DNA of 64,000 bases from Candidatus Villigracilis vicinus (GCA_016721315.1 JADKIL010000002.1:310001-374000); one strand, 5' to 3'; shown: positions 41,811-50,252, counted from the first letter of the stretch. Made by a program: numbers and translations. The notes: generated from the sequence alone by a model not told the origin.

Positions 41811-42576
41811 ACTTATCGCCTTTTAGCAATTCCTTCGCCAGCGCATCATACGCCTCCGCACCGACCGAAGTGGGCGCATACTCCGAGATGGGCAATCCAT
41901 ACGAGGGCGCTTCCGCCAGCCGGATACTGCGCGGAATGATGCTCTTAAAGACCTGATTGGGGAAATGCCGGTTCACTTCCTTCACCACATCGGTCGAGAG
42001 ATTGGTGCGGTTATCGAACATCGTCAGGATCACACCGCGCACCTTCAATTCAGGGAAAAGAGCCGCACGCACACGTTCGATCGTTTGGGTCAACTGGCCC
42101 AAGCCTTCCAGCGCGAGATATTCACACTGCACCGGCACGATGACACCATCGATCGCTGCCATCAGTCCGTTCACGGTCAACAAGCCAAGCGAAGGCGGAC
42201 AATCGATCAGCACATAATCATAGCGATTCGCCACCTGCATGATCGCCTTGCGCAAACGCGACTCACGCGCAAGTTCATCCACCAATTCCACTTCCGCGCC
42301 AGCCAGCGCAGGCGAAGACGGCAGCAGAGACAACTGTAAACGTTCATTCAACAAGATCGAAGGAAAGATATCCTCTTCACCGAGCAAGGCATCATAGGTA
42401 CTGCCTTCCACCAACAATTTATCCACACCCAAACAGGATGTGGCGTTTGCCTGCGGATCAAGGTCCACCACCAACACACGCTGCCCCAGCTTCGCCAAAT
42501 ACGCCGCCAGGTTGATCGTGGATGTGGTCTTCCCCACCCCGCCTTTTTGATTCACCAGCGTATAGATCTTCGTCAA
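41809..42576 (-). CDS. parA: ParA/Soj chromosome partition ATPase
   Basis: A 255-residue deviant Walker ATPase that moves ParB-parS complexes. The P-loop is QKGGVGKTT near the N-terminus, the switch regions read DLDPQAN and DCPPSLGLLT, and the C-terminal part has GVILTMFDNRTNLSTDV. The start is placed at TTG 42576, because GGAGG lies seven bases before it and its TTGA overlaps the stop of the PfkB gene. An in-frame TTG 21 bases earlier lacks a ribosome-binding site. parB follows directly. Confidence 0.95.
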   Translation of the reverse strand: MTKIYTLVNQKGGVGKTTSTINLAAYLAKLGQRVLVVDLDPQANATSCLGVDKLLVEGSTYDALLGEEDIFPSILLNERLQLSLLPSSPALAGAEVELVDELARESRLRKAIMQVANRYDYVLIDCPPSLGLLTVNGLMAAIDGVIVPVQCEYLALEGLGQLTQTIERVRAALFPELKVRGVILTMFDNRTNLSTDVVKEVNRHFPNQVFKSIIPRSIRLAEAPSYGLPISEYAPTSVGAEAYDALAKELLKGDK

Positions 42577-43415
42577 GACAAAACCTCCATCTTGCAATGT
42601 TCAATTTCCGCATGGGTTGGAATGCCCTGCAAGCCAACCCGTGTCACAGAATACGCCGCGAGGTTGGTTGCAAATCGTGCCGCCTCCCACGGATCTTTGG
42701 TTTGATAAAGCCGTGCAAAAAAAGCCGCCGCAAAAATATCGCCTGCACCGGTCGCATCCACTTCCTCCACTTTAATAGGACGGTAGCGTCTACGGTCACC
42801 ATGCCAATGCAACACCGCGCCCTGCTCCCCTTCCGTCAGACAAAGCAGACGGGTGTGATGCGCCATCCATTCGACGAGTTCCAGGTTGTGGTTGATATCT
42901 TCCAAACTCATCACCACGCCTCCGATCTGACCGAGGACCTGCTCGCTGTTTTCCCAAGCCTGAGCCGACACTGAACCATTGTCGTCCCAGGTGCGCATCC
43001 ATCCCTGCGGCGTGACCCCCACCCATGAGTCCGGAAACTGACTTGCCAGCGCCGCGTCCACTTCCTGCGCGATCGGAGCAAGGTGAACGATCGGGGCATC
43101 CCGCCAAATTTGCGGGACGTGCTCAAACGCAATCTTCGCCGCCTGATGATGCAAGGTTTGTTTACGTCCTTGTTCGGTTTTGACGTTCTCAAAAACGGTG
43201 CTTTGCTCCGTTGGAAGGTTGAATATTTGAATGCCGTCCAAAAGGCTCAGAGGAGCATCCTGCCCTGCGGAAGTGACAATACCCACATTCATCCCCATCG
43301 CCCGCGCCGTCAGCGCAGAGTATGAAACCGTCCCGCCAAGTTGTTTGCCCGATGGAGTTAAATCCACAGCCACATGACCGATCAAGAGATAATCCACTGG
43401 ACGAAGGTCAGACAT
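42573..43415 (-). CDS. PfkB family carbohydrate/nucleoside kinase
   Basis: A 280-residue sugar or nucleoside kinase of the ribokinase/PfkB family. The C-terminal signature is VDATGAGDIFAAAFFARLY, with the catalytic Asp of GAGD. The N-terminal region YLLIGHVAVDLTPSGKQLGGTVSY is the usual substrate-binding start. The start follows TATAAT by six bases on the minus strand with no ribosome-binding site (leaderless-type). The stop overlaps the parA start (TTGA), which couples a metabolic kinase to the chromosome partition genes. Substrate not decidable. Confidence 0.9.
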   Translation of the reverse strand: MSDLRPVDYLLIGHVAVDLTPSGKQLGGTVSYSALTARAMGMNVGIVTSAGQDAPLSLLDGIQIFNLPTEQSTVFENVKTEQGRKQTLHHQAAKIAFEHVPQIWRDAPIVHLAPIAQEVDAALASQFPDSWVGVTPQGWMRTWDDNGSVSAQAWENSEQVLGQIGGVVMSLEDINHNLELVEWMAHHTRLLCLTEGEQGAVLHWHGDRRRYRPIKVEEVDATGAGDIFAAAFFARLYQTKDPWEAARFATNLAAYSVTRVGLQGIPTHAEIEHCKMEVLS

Positions 43416-43421
43416 GGGTGA

Positions 43422-43427
43422 ATTATA
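43422..43427 (-). promoter_or_regulatory. -10 box of a leaderless-type promoter for pfkB-parA-parB
   Basis: TATAAT on the minus strand, six bases (TCACCC), then the PfkB start codon at 43415. It lies just after a terminator that closes the jag operon, so it should start the pfkB-parA-parB unit. Confidence 0.6.
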
Positions 43428-43462
43428 CCGTGATGCAGTCCATAGACGATGGACAATAGACC

Positions 43463-43499
43463 ATAAAAAATAGACCGTGAACTATCGTCCACGGTCTAT
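43463..43499 (-). terminator. Rho-independent terminator of the jag operon (repeat-bearing)
   Basis: A perfect 10-base-pair stem (43470-43479 with 43490-43499) whose minus-strand product ends in six T. It lies 16 bases after the jag stop. Its words (GTCTATC, ATAGACCGTG) recur in the repeat at 2165-2217, so this is a repeat that serves as terminator. Confidence 0.75.
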
Positions 43500-43514
43500 C
43501 ATCCATCATCTTAA

Positions 43515-44378
43515 TTATTCTTTCGGCAAGATCACCACTTTGCGGTACGGCTCGTCGCCAGAACTTTCGGTCTTCACGGCGGGGTGTCCACGCAATTCAA
43601 TGTGAACAACGCGGCGTTCGCTGGATGGCATGGGTTCCATGGTCACTTTGCGACCGGTCTTGGTCACCTGGTCTGCCATGCGGTTGGCGAGCTGGCGGAT
43701 CTGCTTTTCACGGCGGGCACGATAGCCTTCCACATCCACGATTACTTGCACCCATTGCTGGGTCTGTTTGCCGACGATCAACGAAGCAACATGCTGAAAT
43801 GCTGTGAGCGTTTCAGCATGACGCCCGATCAGAGCGCTGAGGTCCTCGCCGCGAACATCAACCTGAATGGTGCGGTTGTCAGCAGAGTCATCTTCATCGT
43901 AATGAGCCGAGACTTGCGCCGTCATACCCATGTGATAGATCAGTTTGGAGACGACCTCTTCCGCGGTATTCAAGACTGCATCGTGCTCCACGTTCAAGGG
44001 ACGCTGCGGAGCAGGCTTTGGTGCGGCGGGTTTCTGCTCAGGTTTGGGCTGCTGCGGCTTCGGTTCTGCCTGCTTTTTCTCGGCACGCGGCTTGGGTTCT
44101 TTCGCTTTCGGCTTGGAATCTGCCTTTTTGGCTGGAGCAGTCTTAGGTTCGGGTTTTGCCGCGGGCACAGGGGTAGCGGGCAAGTCCGGCATGGACGGAG
44201 GAGCTACAGAAAGACGCACACGTACCTGGCGTCCGCCGAGTCCGAATAATCCTTTTGAGCCTGAATCCAAAACTTCCACTGAGACCGCGTCGGCAGTAAG
44301 ACCGAGTTGGTCGAGACCCTGCTGAATGGCTTCTTCAACAGTTGGAGCGATAATTTCTAAGGTGGTCCGCTCACTCAT
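43515..44378 (-). CDS. khpB: Jag/KhpB RNA-binding protein
   Basis: A 287-residue RNA-binding protein with the usual order: Jag-N domain (1-55, LEIIAPTVEEAIQQGLDQLGL), a Pro/Lys/Glu-rich linker (75-130), a KH domain with the GRHAETLTAFQHV loop, and an R3H domain at the C-terminus (MADQVTKTGRKVTMEPMPSSERRVVHIEL). It partners KhpA in other bacteria to bind small RNAs and mRNAs of cell-wall genes. GGGAGG precedes the ATG and the gene follows yidC by nine bases, the classic order rpmH-rnpA-yidD-yidC-jag. Confidence 0.95.
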   Translation of the reverse strand: MSERTTLEIIAPTVEEAIQQGLDQLGLTADAVSVEVLDSGSKGLFGLGGRQVRVRLSVAPPSMPDLPATPVPAAKPEPKTAPAKKADSKPKAKEPKPRAEKKQAEPKPQQPKPEQKPAAPKPAPQRPLNVEHDAVLNTAEEVVSKLIYHMGMTAQVSAHYDEDDSADNRTIQVDVRGEDLSALIGRHAETLTAFQHVASLIVGKQTQQWVQVIVDVEGYRARREKQIRQLANRMADQVTKTGRKVTMEPMPSSERRVVHIELRGHPAVKTESSGDEPYRKVVILPKE

Positions 44379-44387
44379 GGTGCCTCC

Positions 44388-45206
44388 CTATTTTTTTGCC
44401 GGGGTAGATTTATTTCCGCCGGGAAGAAGATTACGCCAGTTGGCGCGTCCGGTTGCGGCATATTGAACTATGCCGAGTAGGTTGCTTGTAATAAAGTAAA
44501 CTGAAATACCAGATGCGAAAGTAAGAGCAAACCAACCAAGCATGAGCGGCATATAAATGGACATGCTGCTACTCATGGCAGCGGTCTGTGCCGACGCCTG
44601 ATCATTGGGGTTGGGCGGTGTGGTCGGCATAGTTAACTTGGTTTGGATATAGGTAGTAAGCGCCACAACGATCGCAAGAAGCGGGAACCCGTTCGGCAGG
44701 AAAGATACATCGAACGGCAAAGGAATGCCTTCAGGACGACCGAGGTTCATCCACAAAAATGTACTGTTAAGCGGGATGATATTTGAAACATGCTGGAAGG
44801 GGTAAATGGTGCGAGCCAGGTTGAGCATATCGAGCGGAGTGGCAGCCATGGCGCGTATGATGCTCTGATACAAACCGATGATGATCGGGAACTGGATCAG
44901 GGTCGGCAGACAGGAGGCAAAGGGGTTGATACCGCGGTCTTTGTAAATGCGCATTTGTTCCTGCGCCAATTTTTCGCGGTCCTTGGCATACTTCTTTTGA
45001 ATTTCCTGCCATTCTTTGTCGCTATTTAATTCCTGCATGGCTTGAGCGCCTTTTACCTGTGAAGCATTAAGCGGCCAAGTAATGAGACGTATGACGATAG
45101 TGAACAAAATGATGGCAAGACCAAACATTTGCGGACCATGACCAAGGATGTCGTAGATCCACAACAGAAGGTTAACCATCGGTTGGATGATGAGTGTTTC
45201 CCACAT
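44388..45206 (-). CDS. yidC: YidC/Oxa1 family membrane insertase
   Basis: A 272-residue membrane insertase that helps integrate proteins with or without Sec. The N-terminus has one helix, then the conserved core with LFTIVIRLITWPLNASQVKGAQAM and KEWQEIQKKYAKDREKLAQEQMR-type coiled loop, then helices around LPTLIQFPIIIGLYQSI and YFITSNLLGIVQYA. It lacks the large periplasmic domain of proteobacterial YidC, as in Gram-positive and Chloroflexota forms. The C-terminus is short and basic. It follows a PQQ-propeller lipoprotein gene by 12 bases, an insertion in the usual order. Confidence 0.95.
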   Translation of the reverse strand: MWETLIIQPMVNLLLWIYDILGHGPQMFGLAIILFTIVIRLITWPLNASQVKGAQAMQELNSDKEWQEIQKKYAKDREKLAQEQMRIYKDRGINPFASCLPTLIQFPIIIGLYQSIIRAMAATPLDMLNLARTIYPFQHVSNIIPLNSTFLWMNLGRPEGIPLPFDVSFLPNGFPLLAIVVALTTYIQTKLTMPTTPPNPNDQASAQTAAMSSSMSIYMPLMLGWFALTFASGISVYFITSNLLGIVQYAATGRANWRNLLPGGNKSTPAKK

Positions 45207-45218
45207 GATCTGGGTTCC

Positions 45219-46292
45219 TTATTTCTCGAGGGTAAACGTCCAGGCTTGCTTGCCTGCGGCGTCGTAAGCAGCGAGAGCAAATTCAGCCTTGTAGGGCGCA
45301 ACAAGTACGATCTCGCCTGAGAGCACGGGGTTGGTGTAGATCTTTCCACCCACAGTCTTTTCCCAGACGACTTTGGCGTCGCGATCCAAAGACAGGAGCG
45401 AGCCTGCCTCTGTCACAATGTAAATGGTATCGCCCGCCACCAGCGGACTTGCCACAATGGGACCATCCGGTTGAACGGCATCCCAGTTCTGGCTATTGGA
45501 TGCCACGTCCAGAGAATACAGGTTTCCACTCAGGTCTGCATAGTAGAGTGTGCCATTATCCAATGAAGGGGTTCCCCAGATCCAGTCAGCGGCAGTGGTG
45601 ATCACTTCATGATTGCCGGTGGGCTTGATGAACTCAATGTTCGACGAGAACGAACCGACATACACACCGCCATCACCTACCACAGGGCTGCCTGGAATGG
45701 CACCACCAAGGTCAACTGGTTCTCCGGTTTTGCCTGTAGCCGGGTCAATGATATGAAGATGATGATCTAGCGCTGTGACGTAGATATACGTTCCATCAGT
45801 CACAGGTGAAGACCAGAGCGCGCCCCCCAATTCAATGGGGTCAGAAATCTGCTCGCCATTCATATCGAGGATATACAGGAAACCGTCAGAATTAGGGGCG
45901 TAGATGGTCTCATTGAAAATGAGGGGCGTAGCCACCCATTTGCCTTTTGCGCCTAAAAATGGAGCCGTCCAATTGTCTTTCCCAGTTTCGGGATTGATAC
46001 TGACCAGCTCGTGAGTGTTGCCTTCGCTCCCAGCCAGTAATTGTCCATCGGGGGTGAGAATGGGGTTGGCATAAAAGATAATATTACTATCGGTTTCTGC
46101 CGGGTAACGCCAGACTTCCTTACCAGTTGTGACATCTACCGCATAAATGTGCGAGCCGGAGGCAAGGTAAGCCCGTTCCCCATCAGCAGCAAGGCCTGCC
46201 CACGTGTTCACAATGGAGGCACGTCCTCCCGAACAGGCGCTTAGCAAGATCGCACCAAGCGCAAGCAAGATAACAAAGTTTAACTTTTTCAT
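45219..46292 (-). CDS. PQQ-repeat beta-propeller lipoprotein in the yidC operon
   Basis: A 357-residue lipoprotein. The signal ends ILLSACSGG (Cys near 19), and the remainder forms about seven PQQ-like blades with motifs such as IYAVDVTTGKEVWRY, LWSSPVTDGTYIYVTA and LYSLDVASNSQNWDAV. It has the fold of BamB, a lipoprotein that helps insert outer-membrane proteins in diderms, but no Bam complex is adjacent. It lies between yidD (62 bases upstream) and yidC (12 bases downstream), which is unusual for this conserved operon. The ATG at 46292 is chosen because it begins a clean lipoprotein signal. Confidence 0.85.
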   Translation of the reverse strand: MKKLNFVILLALGAILLSACSGGRASIVNTWAGLAADGERAYLASGSHIYAVDVTTGKEVWRYPAETDSNIIFYANPILTPDGQLLAGSEGNTHELVSINPETGKDNWTAPFLGAKGKWVATPLIFNETIYAPNSDGFLYILDMNGEQISDPIELGGALWSSPVTDGTYIYVTALDHHLHIIDPATGKTGEPVDLGGAIPGSPVVGDGGVYVGSFSSNIEFIKPTGNHEVITTAADWIWGTPSLDNGTLYYADLSGNLYSLDVASNSQNWDAVQPDGPIVASPLVAGDTIYIVTEAGSLLSLDRDAKVVWEKTVGGKIYTNPVLSGEIVLVAPYKAEFALAAYDAAGKQAWTFTLEK

Positions 46293-46354
46293 ATTCAAAT
46301 TGGATTTACTCCTGAAAACAGCAAAGGACTCACCTTTGCCGGAATTACGCATCG

Positions 46355-46657
46355 TTATGGAACAGGATAATACCCGCCCGGGTTAAAAGGATTACAACGC
46401 ATAACGCGCCATGCCGCCATGAACGAACCCTTGAAAGCTCCGTGTTTATAAACCGCCTGATATCCGTAATGAGAACAGGATGGGTAAAAACGGCAGGTAT
46501 TGGCAGGTAAACCGGGGGAGATCAACAATTGATACAGACGGATCACAGAGAGGACAAGTATACGTGGAAAATTCCCAAGCGTACGCGGCATATCTCGCAG
46601 GCGCGGTTCATGGGAATAATCGTGCAGGATAAATTGCTCTTCAGGGTCTTGGTTCAT
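46355..46657 (-). CDS. yidD: YidD membrane protein insertion efficiency factor
   Basis: A 100-residue YidD protein. The family core is intact: IRLYQLLISPGLPANTCRFYPSCSHYGYQAV, then AWRVMRCNPFNPGGYYPVP with paired cysteines. Upstream lies a 25-residue acidic N-terminal extension. The start overlaps the rnpA stop by four bases (ATGA), so the genes are coupled. Confidence 0.95.
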   Translation of the reverse strand: MNQDPEEQFILHDYSHEPRLRDMPRTLGNFPRILVLSVIRLYQLLISPGLPANTCRFYPSCSHYGYQAVYKHGAFKGSFMAAWRVMRCNPFNPGGYYPVP

Positions 46658-47010
46658 CCGGAGGATTCGTCCGCGGAGAATAGGCGGGCTCGGGTAAGTA
46701 CGTTGATCAGCGCGGAGCGGGTATCTTCTAAGGTGGCAGTCACAAGTGCGGGTCTGGCGATCAGAATCAGGTCCCAGCCGGAGGCGATGGAGGGAATTAG
46801 AGTCCGCATCGCTTCACGCAGGAGCCGCTTCGCGCGGTTCCTATGGACGGCTGTGCCTGTCGTCTTCCCTGCTGTAACACCGATCTTTAAGTGATCTTTC
46901 ATTTCACTGGCTTGTGTTACTAACACAACAAGCGGATGGGCATAGGACTTGCCTGTTCGCCGCACCCGCTTGAAGTCTTCGGATCGGGACAGTCGAAATT
47001 GTCTATGCAC
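46654..47010 (-). CDS. rnpA: Ribonuclease P protein component
   Basis: A 118-residue protein subunit of RNase P, which matures tRNA 5' ends with the rnpB RNA. The N-terminal HRQFRLSRSEDFKRVRRTGKSYAHPLVVL and the RNA-binding AVHRNRAKRLLREAMRTL motifs are diagnostic. The start lies 39 bases after the rpmH stop. No rnpB gene is in the window. Confidence 0.96.
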   Translation of the reverse strand: MHRQFRLSRSEDFKRVRRTGKSYAHPLVVLVTQASEMKDHLKIGVTAGKTTGTAVHRNRAKRLLREAMRTLIPSIASGWDLILIARPALVTATLEDTRSALINVLTRARLFSADESSG

Positions 47011-47049
47011 CCGCGCCTCATATTGTCTCCGCGTCTGGGACGCTGAAGA

Positions 47050-47220
47050 TTACCAACGAGTCTTCTTGACGTGCTCGTTCATTCTGACGGTGAGTTTGTG
47101 GCGTCCCTTAAGGCGGCGACGCTTGAGGACATTGCGTCCGTCGGCAGTTGCCATGCGCTGGCGGAAACCATGCACGCGTACGCGGCGGCGGATCTTCGGT
47201 TGATATGTTCGCTTGACCAT
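47050..47220 (-). CDS. rpmH: Ribosomal protein L34, with C-terminal extension
   Basis: A 56-residue ribosomal protein of the large subunit, first gene of the rpmH-rnpA-yidD unit. The L34 core (VKRTYQPKIRRRVRVHGF, then MATADGRNVLKRRRLKGRHKLTV) ends near residue 45, where most L34 proteins stop (about 44-46). Here another 11 residues (RMNEHVKKTRW) follow. AGGAAG lies nine bases before the ATG. A two-hexamer promoter (47299-47328) lies about 80 bases upstream. dnaA, which often faces rpmH, is not adjacent. Confidence 0.92.
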   Translation of the reverse strand: MVKRTYQPKIRRRVRVHGFRQRMATADGRNVLKRRRLKGRHKLTVRMNEHVKKTRW

Positions 47221-47298
47221 TCTTCGTTCTTCCTATTCCTTGAAAAGATGATTACACGATCCCCAATGGGATGAGTATTTCGGGGTAGACAGCGCATT

Positions 47299-47328
47299 AT
47301 TTTACCCTAAGGGGTGCGAATCGGTCAA
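47299..47328 (-). promoter_or_regulatory. Sigma70-type promoter of rpmH-rnpA-yidD
   Basis: On the minus strand, TTGACC (47323-47328), an 18-base spacer, then TAAAAT (47299-47304). This is the clearest two-hexamer promoter in the window. It implies a leader of about 72 bases before rpmH. A small ATCCC/GGGAT hairpin near 47259-47272 lies in that leader. Confidence 0.6.
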
Positions 47329-47336
47329 TTTGTATT

Positions 47337-48350
47337 CTAGGCAAAATACTTATTCCAGATCGGCTTGGTTTTAGCAGATTCAATGAAAGAGGATTCAAAG
47401 GCAAAACGGTTGCAGGTATGAATATCTGCCAAGCTCATGCCGAGAATTTCATGTGCAATTCGATATTCATTGTTGACATTCGTTTCAAGCACTTCCGGAT
47501 CATCTGAATTGATGGTTACACGCACACCCAGGTCAAACAGTTTTTTGAGTGGATGTTCTTCAATTGTTGGAACGCCGTTGGTCAAATAATTTGACCAGGG
47601 ATTCACCTCAAGTGTGATGCCCTTCTCTATAAGCATCTCAACGGCTTTCATATCTTCAATGCTGTGAATACCGTGACCAATACGGTCGGGGTGGAAATGC
47701 TTAATAGTATCGATCACATACGAAGCAGGCGTGTCTTCGCCGGAGTGGATGGTTACTTTCAAGCCAGCATCCTTGGCTTTCAGGATCGGCTTCACGAAAT
47801 CTTTTGCAGGGTAGAGTTTCTCGCCGTCGGCGAGATCCACGGCTTGGATATGTTTCTTATGCTTGATCGCCCAATCCACGGTACGAACGCATGAGTCCAC
47901 GCCCATGCCGCGCGAGGTAATGGCAATGATACCGATCGCCATGTCGAACTCTTTTTCAGCGCGCGCCTGTGCGCGGAGCAAACCTTCGAGGCAGGCATCC
48001 CAATCGAGGTTGTGACCGTGAAATGCCCAATCGGGCGAGAAGCGAACTTCAAAGAGTTTAATGTTCTGTTTTGCGCAGTCTTCGAACAATTCCCAAGAGA
48101 TGCGCTCGAAAACCGCCGGTGAGGTGATGGTGCGCTGAAAAATATCGAAAGCGTCCAAGACGGCTTGCAGTCCGCTCATCTGATCAAGGACTTTGACATG
48201 CTTATCCAACTCCCCCACCTCATAAGAAGGCAGGGAAATATTGTTTTCGCGTGCCACATCAATAATGGTCTGTGTACGGATCGCGCCTTCCAGGTGGCAG
48301 TGGATCTCGGTCTTGGGAATAGCGTTGTATTTGGGGTCGAAATTCTTCAT
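47337..48350 (-). CDS. add: Adenosine deaminase family protein
   Basis: A 337-residue amidohydrolase-superfamily deaminase. Zinc motif HCHLEGAI (H17 and H19), catalytic Glu in HSGEDTPAS, His in RIGHGIHSIED and Asp in TINSDDPEVL are all present. NPWSNYLTNG marks the substrate-binding loop. It removes the amino group from adenosine or a related base. No purine operon neighbour is present. Adenine deaminase activity is the main alternative. Confidence 0.9.
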   Translation of the reverse strand: MKNFDPKYNAIPKTEIHCHLEGAIRTQTIIDVARENNISLPSYEVGELDKHVKVLDQMSGLQAVLDAFDIFQRTITSPAVFERISWELFEDCAKQNIKLFEVRFSPDWAFHGHNLDWDACLEGLLRAQARAEKEFDMAIGIIAITSRGMGVDSCVRTVDWAIKHKKHIQAVDLADGEKLYPAKDFVKPILKAKDAGLKVTIHSGEDTPASYVIDTIKHFHPDRIGHGIHSIEDMKAVEMLIEKGITLEVNPWSNYLTNGVPTIEEHPLKKLFDLGVRVTINSDDPEVLETNVNNEYRIAHEILGMSLADIHTCNRFAFESSFIESAKTKPIWNKYFA

Positions 48351-48369
48351 GAAAAATCCTATTATCGAG

Positions 48370-48391
48370 CACAGATAAAAACAGATAAAAG
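48370..48391. repeat. ACAGATAAAA direct repeat
   Basis: Two adjacent ACAGATAAAA words, related to the AACCACAGATAAACACAGAT-like repeat at 41741-41810. The gap also has ATGGG...CCCAT complementarity. It lies between the deaminase start and the M20 hydrolase stop. Confidence 0.35.
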
Positions 48392-48435
48392 TATGGGACA
48401 GTCAAAAACCCATCCATGTTTATCAGCCGCTTATT

Positions 48436-49683
48436 TTACCCGCTTCCGAGCTTAAGTGCTGCCTGTAAAAGCACATTCGTGCCGTTGACGCAATCCTGCC
48501 ATTCCGTAAATTCAAAGGGTGAGTGACTGGTGCCATTTACCGAGGGGACGAAGATCATACCCACTGGGCATAGATCTACCAGTGATTGAGCATCGTGAAT
48601 TGCGCCAGATGGAATGACAATGCTAGACAACTCCAGGGCTGCACACGAGGCAATAAAGGCTTCTTGAATTTTCGTATTCATCAAATTTGGCGCATGTCTA
48701 CCGAGCGGCTCGGCATTCAATTGCAAGCCAAATTGTTCGGCTTTTTCACGCGCCAGCTTCATCAAGGCAGTTTCTAAGTCTGACAATTGTTTTCCATCTG
48801 GTGAGCGGAACTCAAGCAAGAAGTCGGCGCGGGCGGGCACAATATTCGAGGCGCCCGGCGCAAACTCGATCTTTCCCACATTTGCCACGCAATTCGGGAA
48901 GTCGCGCATCACGATCTGGCGGGTTTCCAAAATAAATGCCGACACCCCCTGCCCTGCATCCAGGCGGTCTTCCATCGCCGCCGACCCGGCATGATCTGCA
49001 CGCCCGATATACGCCATTCGGTACGAACCGTACCCCACGATCGCCGAGACAACTCCAATATTGATTCCACGTTTTTCAAGGCGCTTACCCTGCTCAATAT
49101 GCAGCTCCAGATAACCAGCCAGTGATTCCTTTGGTCGCTTTGCCGTAAACAAGCTGTCTTCGGTCAACCCGGCGCGTGCCAGCCCGGCGGTGAAATTTTC
49201 GCGCCCGCTGTATGGATTCTTCAACGCCTCGCGGCTCAAATGCCCTGAAATGGCACTGCTCCCAAACAGACTCAGATGTGTCCCCTCTTCATCGGTAAAA
49301 TCCATCGCTTCCAACTGAACCTTGAGCTTGATTCCGCTTTCTCGAATCGTTTTCAACACCTCAAGTGCCGCCATCACACCCAAGGCGCCGTCGAAGCGCC
49401 CACCCTTGGGAACAGAGTCAAGGTGCGAGCCAAGAATGAGCGTGGGCGCGGTTGGGTCAGTGCATGGCAAGAGCGCGGAGTGATTCCCTGCCCCATCGGT
49501 GCGAAATTCCAATCCGCTTTGTTGGATGTGTTCACGGAACCATTTGCGAGCGGCAAGATGCGCTTCACTGAAGGTGATGCGATTCACACCGCCATCCCCC
49601 GTCGAGCCGATGGCAGCTAATTGGTTAAAGGCATCCAACATCCGGTCTGGGTTGATGCGAAGAGAGGAAAAGGCTTGGGTCAT
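48436..49683 (-). CDS. M20 family Zn-dependent hydrolase (carbamoyl amino acid/allantoate amidohydrolase-like)
   Basis: A 415-residue hydrolase of the hydantoinase/carbamoylase family. Metal ligands are seen in GSHLDSVPKGGRFDG, TDEEGTHLSLFGS, HIEQGKRLEKRG and the late TSHSPFEF. The dimerisation lid (about 215-330) includes GRADHAGSAAMEDRLDA. It likely hydrolyses N-carbamoyl-amino acids or allantoate. AGGAGA lies ten bases before the ATG. No hydantoinase gene is adjacent; the deaminase downstream may be co-transcribed. Confidence 0.88.
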   Translation of the reverse strand: MTQAFSSLRINPDRMLDAFNQLAAIGSTGDGGVNRITFSEAHLAARKWFREHIQQSGLEFRTDGAGNHSALLPCTDPTAPTLILGSHLDSVPKGGRFDGALGVMAALEVLKTIRESGIKLKVQLEAMDFTDEEGTHLSLFGSSAISGHLSREALKNPYSGRENFTAGLARAGLTEDSLFTAKRPKESLAGYLELHIEQGKRLEKRGINIGVVSAIVGYGSYRMAYIGRADHAGSAAMEDRLDAGQGVSAFILETRQIVMRDFPNCVANVGKIEFAPGASNIVPARADFLLEFRSPDGKQLSDLETALMKLAREKAEQFGLQLNAEPLGRHAPNLMNTKIQEAFIASCAALELSSIVIPSGAIHDAQSLVDLCPVGMIFVPSVNGTSHSPFEFTEWQDCVNGTNVLLQAALKLGSG

Positions 49684-49761
49684 GAGTCAGATTCTCCTGT
49701 ATCTTTCCTATCATAACAAAAATAGGAGTCTGTTCGACTCCTATTTTTGGGTTGGGTGATC

Positions 49762-50205
49762 TTACTTTGTCTTGATATTGATGGTCTTGGGCTTGACCTC
49801 TTCTGCTTTTGGGAGCGTGATGGTCAGGATGCCGTTCTCGAAGTCTGCTTTGGCTTTATCTGCCACCACTTCGGTGGGCAGAACGAGCGAGCGTTCAAAG
49901 GTGCCCCAGCGCTGTTCACGGATGTGATATGCCTTCTCTTTGGTCTCGTTCTCCTGCTTGGTCTCGCCCTTGATGGTGAGTACCTCGCCAGTGACATTGA
50001 GTTGGACTTCATCGGCTTTAATACCGGGCAATGCCACCTTGACCACAACTTCATTGTCTGTCTGGTACATATCCACAGCAGGGATAGACCAGTTGTTGCC
50101 ACCGAGGCTGAGCGGGCGGGTGAACGCATCGTCGAAGAGGCGATCCATGGCTTCGCGCAGGGTCATCATCTCACGAGCGGGTTCCCAACGAATTAAGTTT
50201 GACAT
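49762..50205 (-). CDS. Hsp20/alpha-crystallin small heat shock protein
   Basis: A 147-residue holdase chaperone. The N-terminal REAMDRLFDDAF is followed by the alpha-crystallin domain (about 45-140: VDMYQTDNEVVVKVALPG, VQLNVTGEVLTIKGE, ITLPKAEEVKPK). The C-terminal IxI-like tail is INIKTK. AAAGGAGG five bases before ATG is a very strong ribosome-binding site. A hairpin lies upstream (50253-50285). No CIRCE-type operator (TTAGCACTC) is seen, so its heat control is unknown. Confidence 0.95.
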   Translation of the reverse strand: MSNLIRWEPAREMMTLREAMDRLFDDAFTRPLSLGGNNWSIPAVDMYQTDNEVVVKVALPGIKADEVQLNVTGEVLTIKGETKQENETKEKAYHIREQRWGTFERSLVLPTEVVADKAKADFENGILTITLPKAEEVKPKTINIKTK

Positions 50206-50252
50206 AGCAACCTCCTTTTAGGTGAATAAATTTGTCTTACGAACTTTAATTT

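Noticed and set aside
40799..43415. A parS site or chromosome origin near parAB and rpmH
   Set aside because: No TGTTTCACGTGAAACA-like sequence or cluster of TTATCCACA boxes was seen here, and dnaA is absent.
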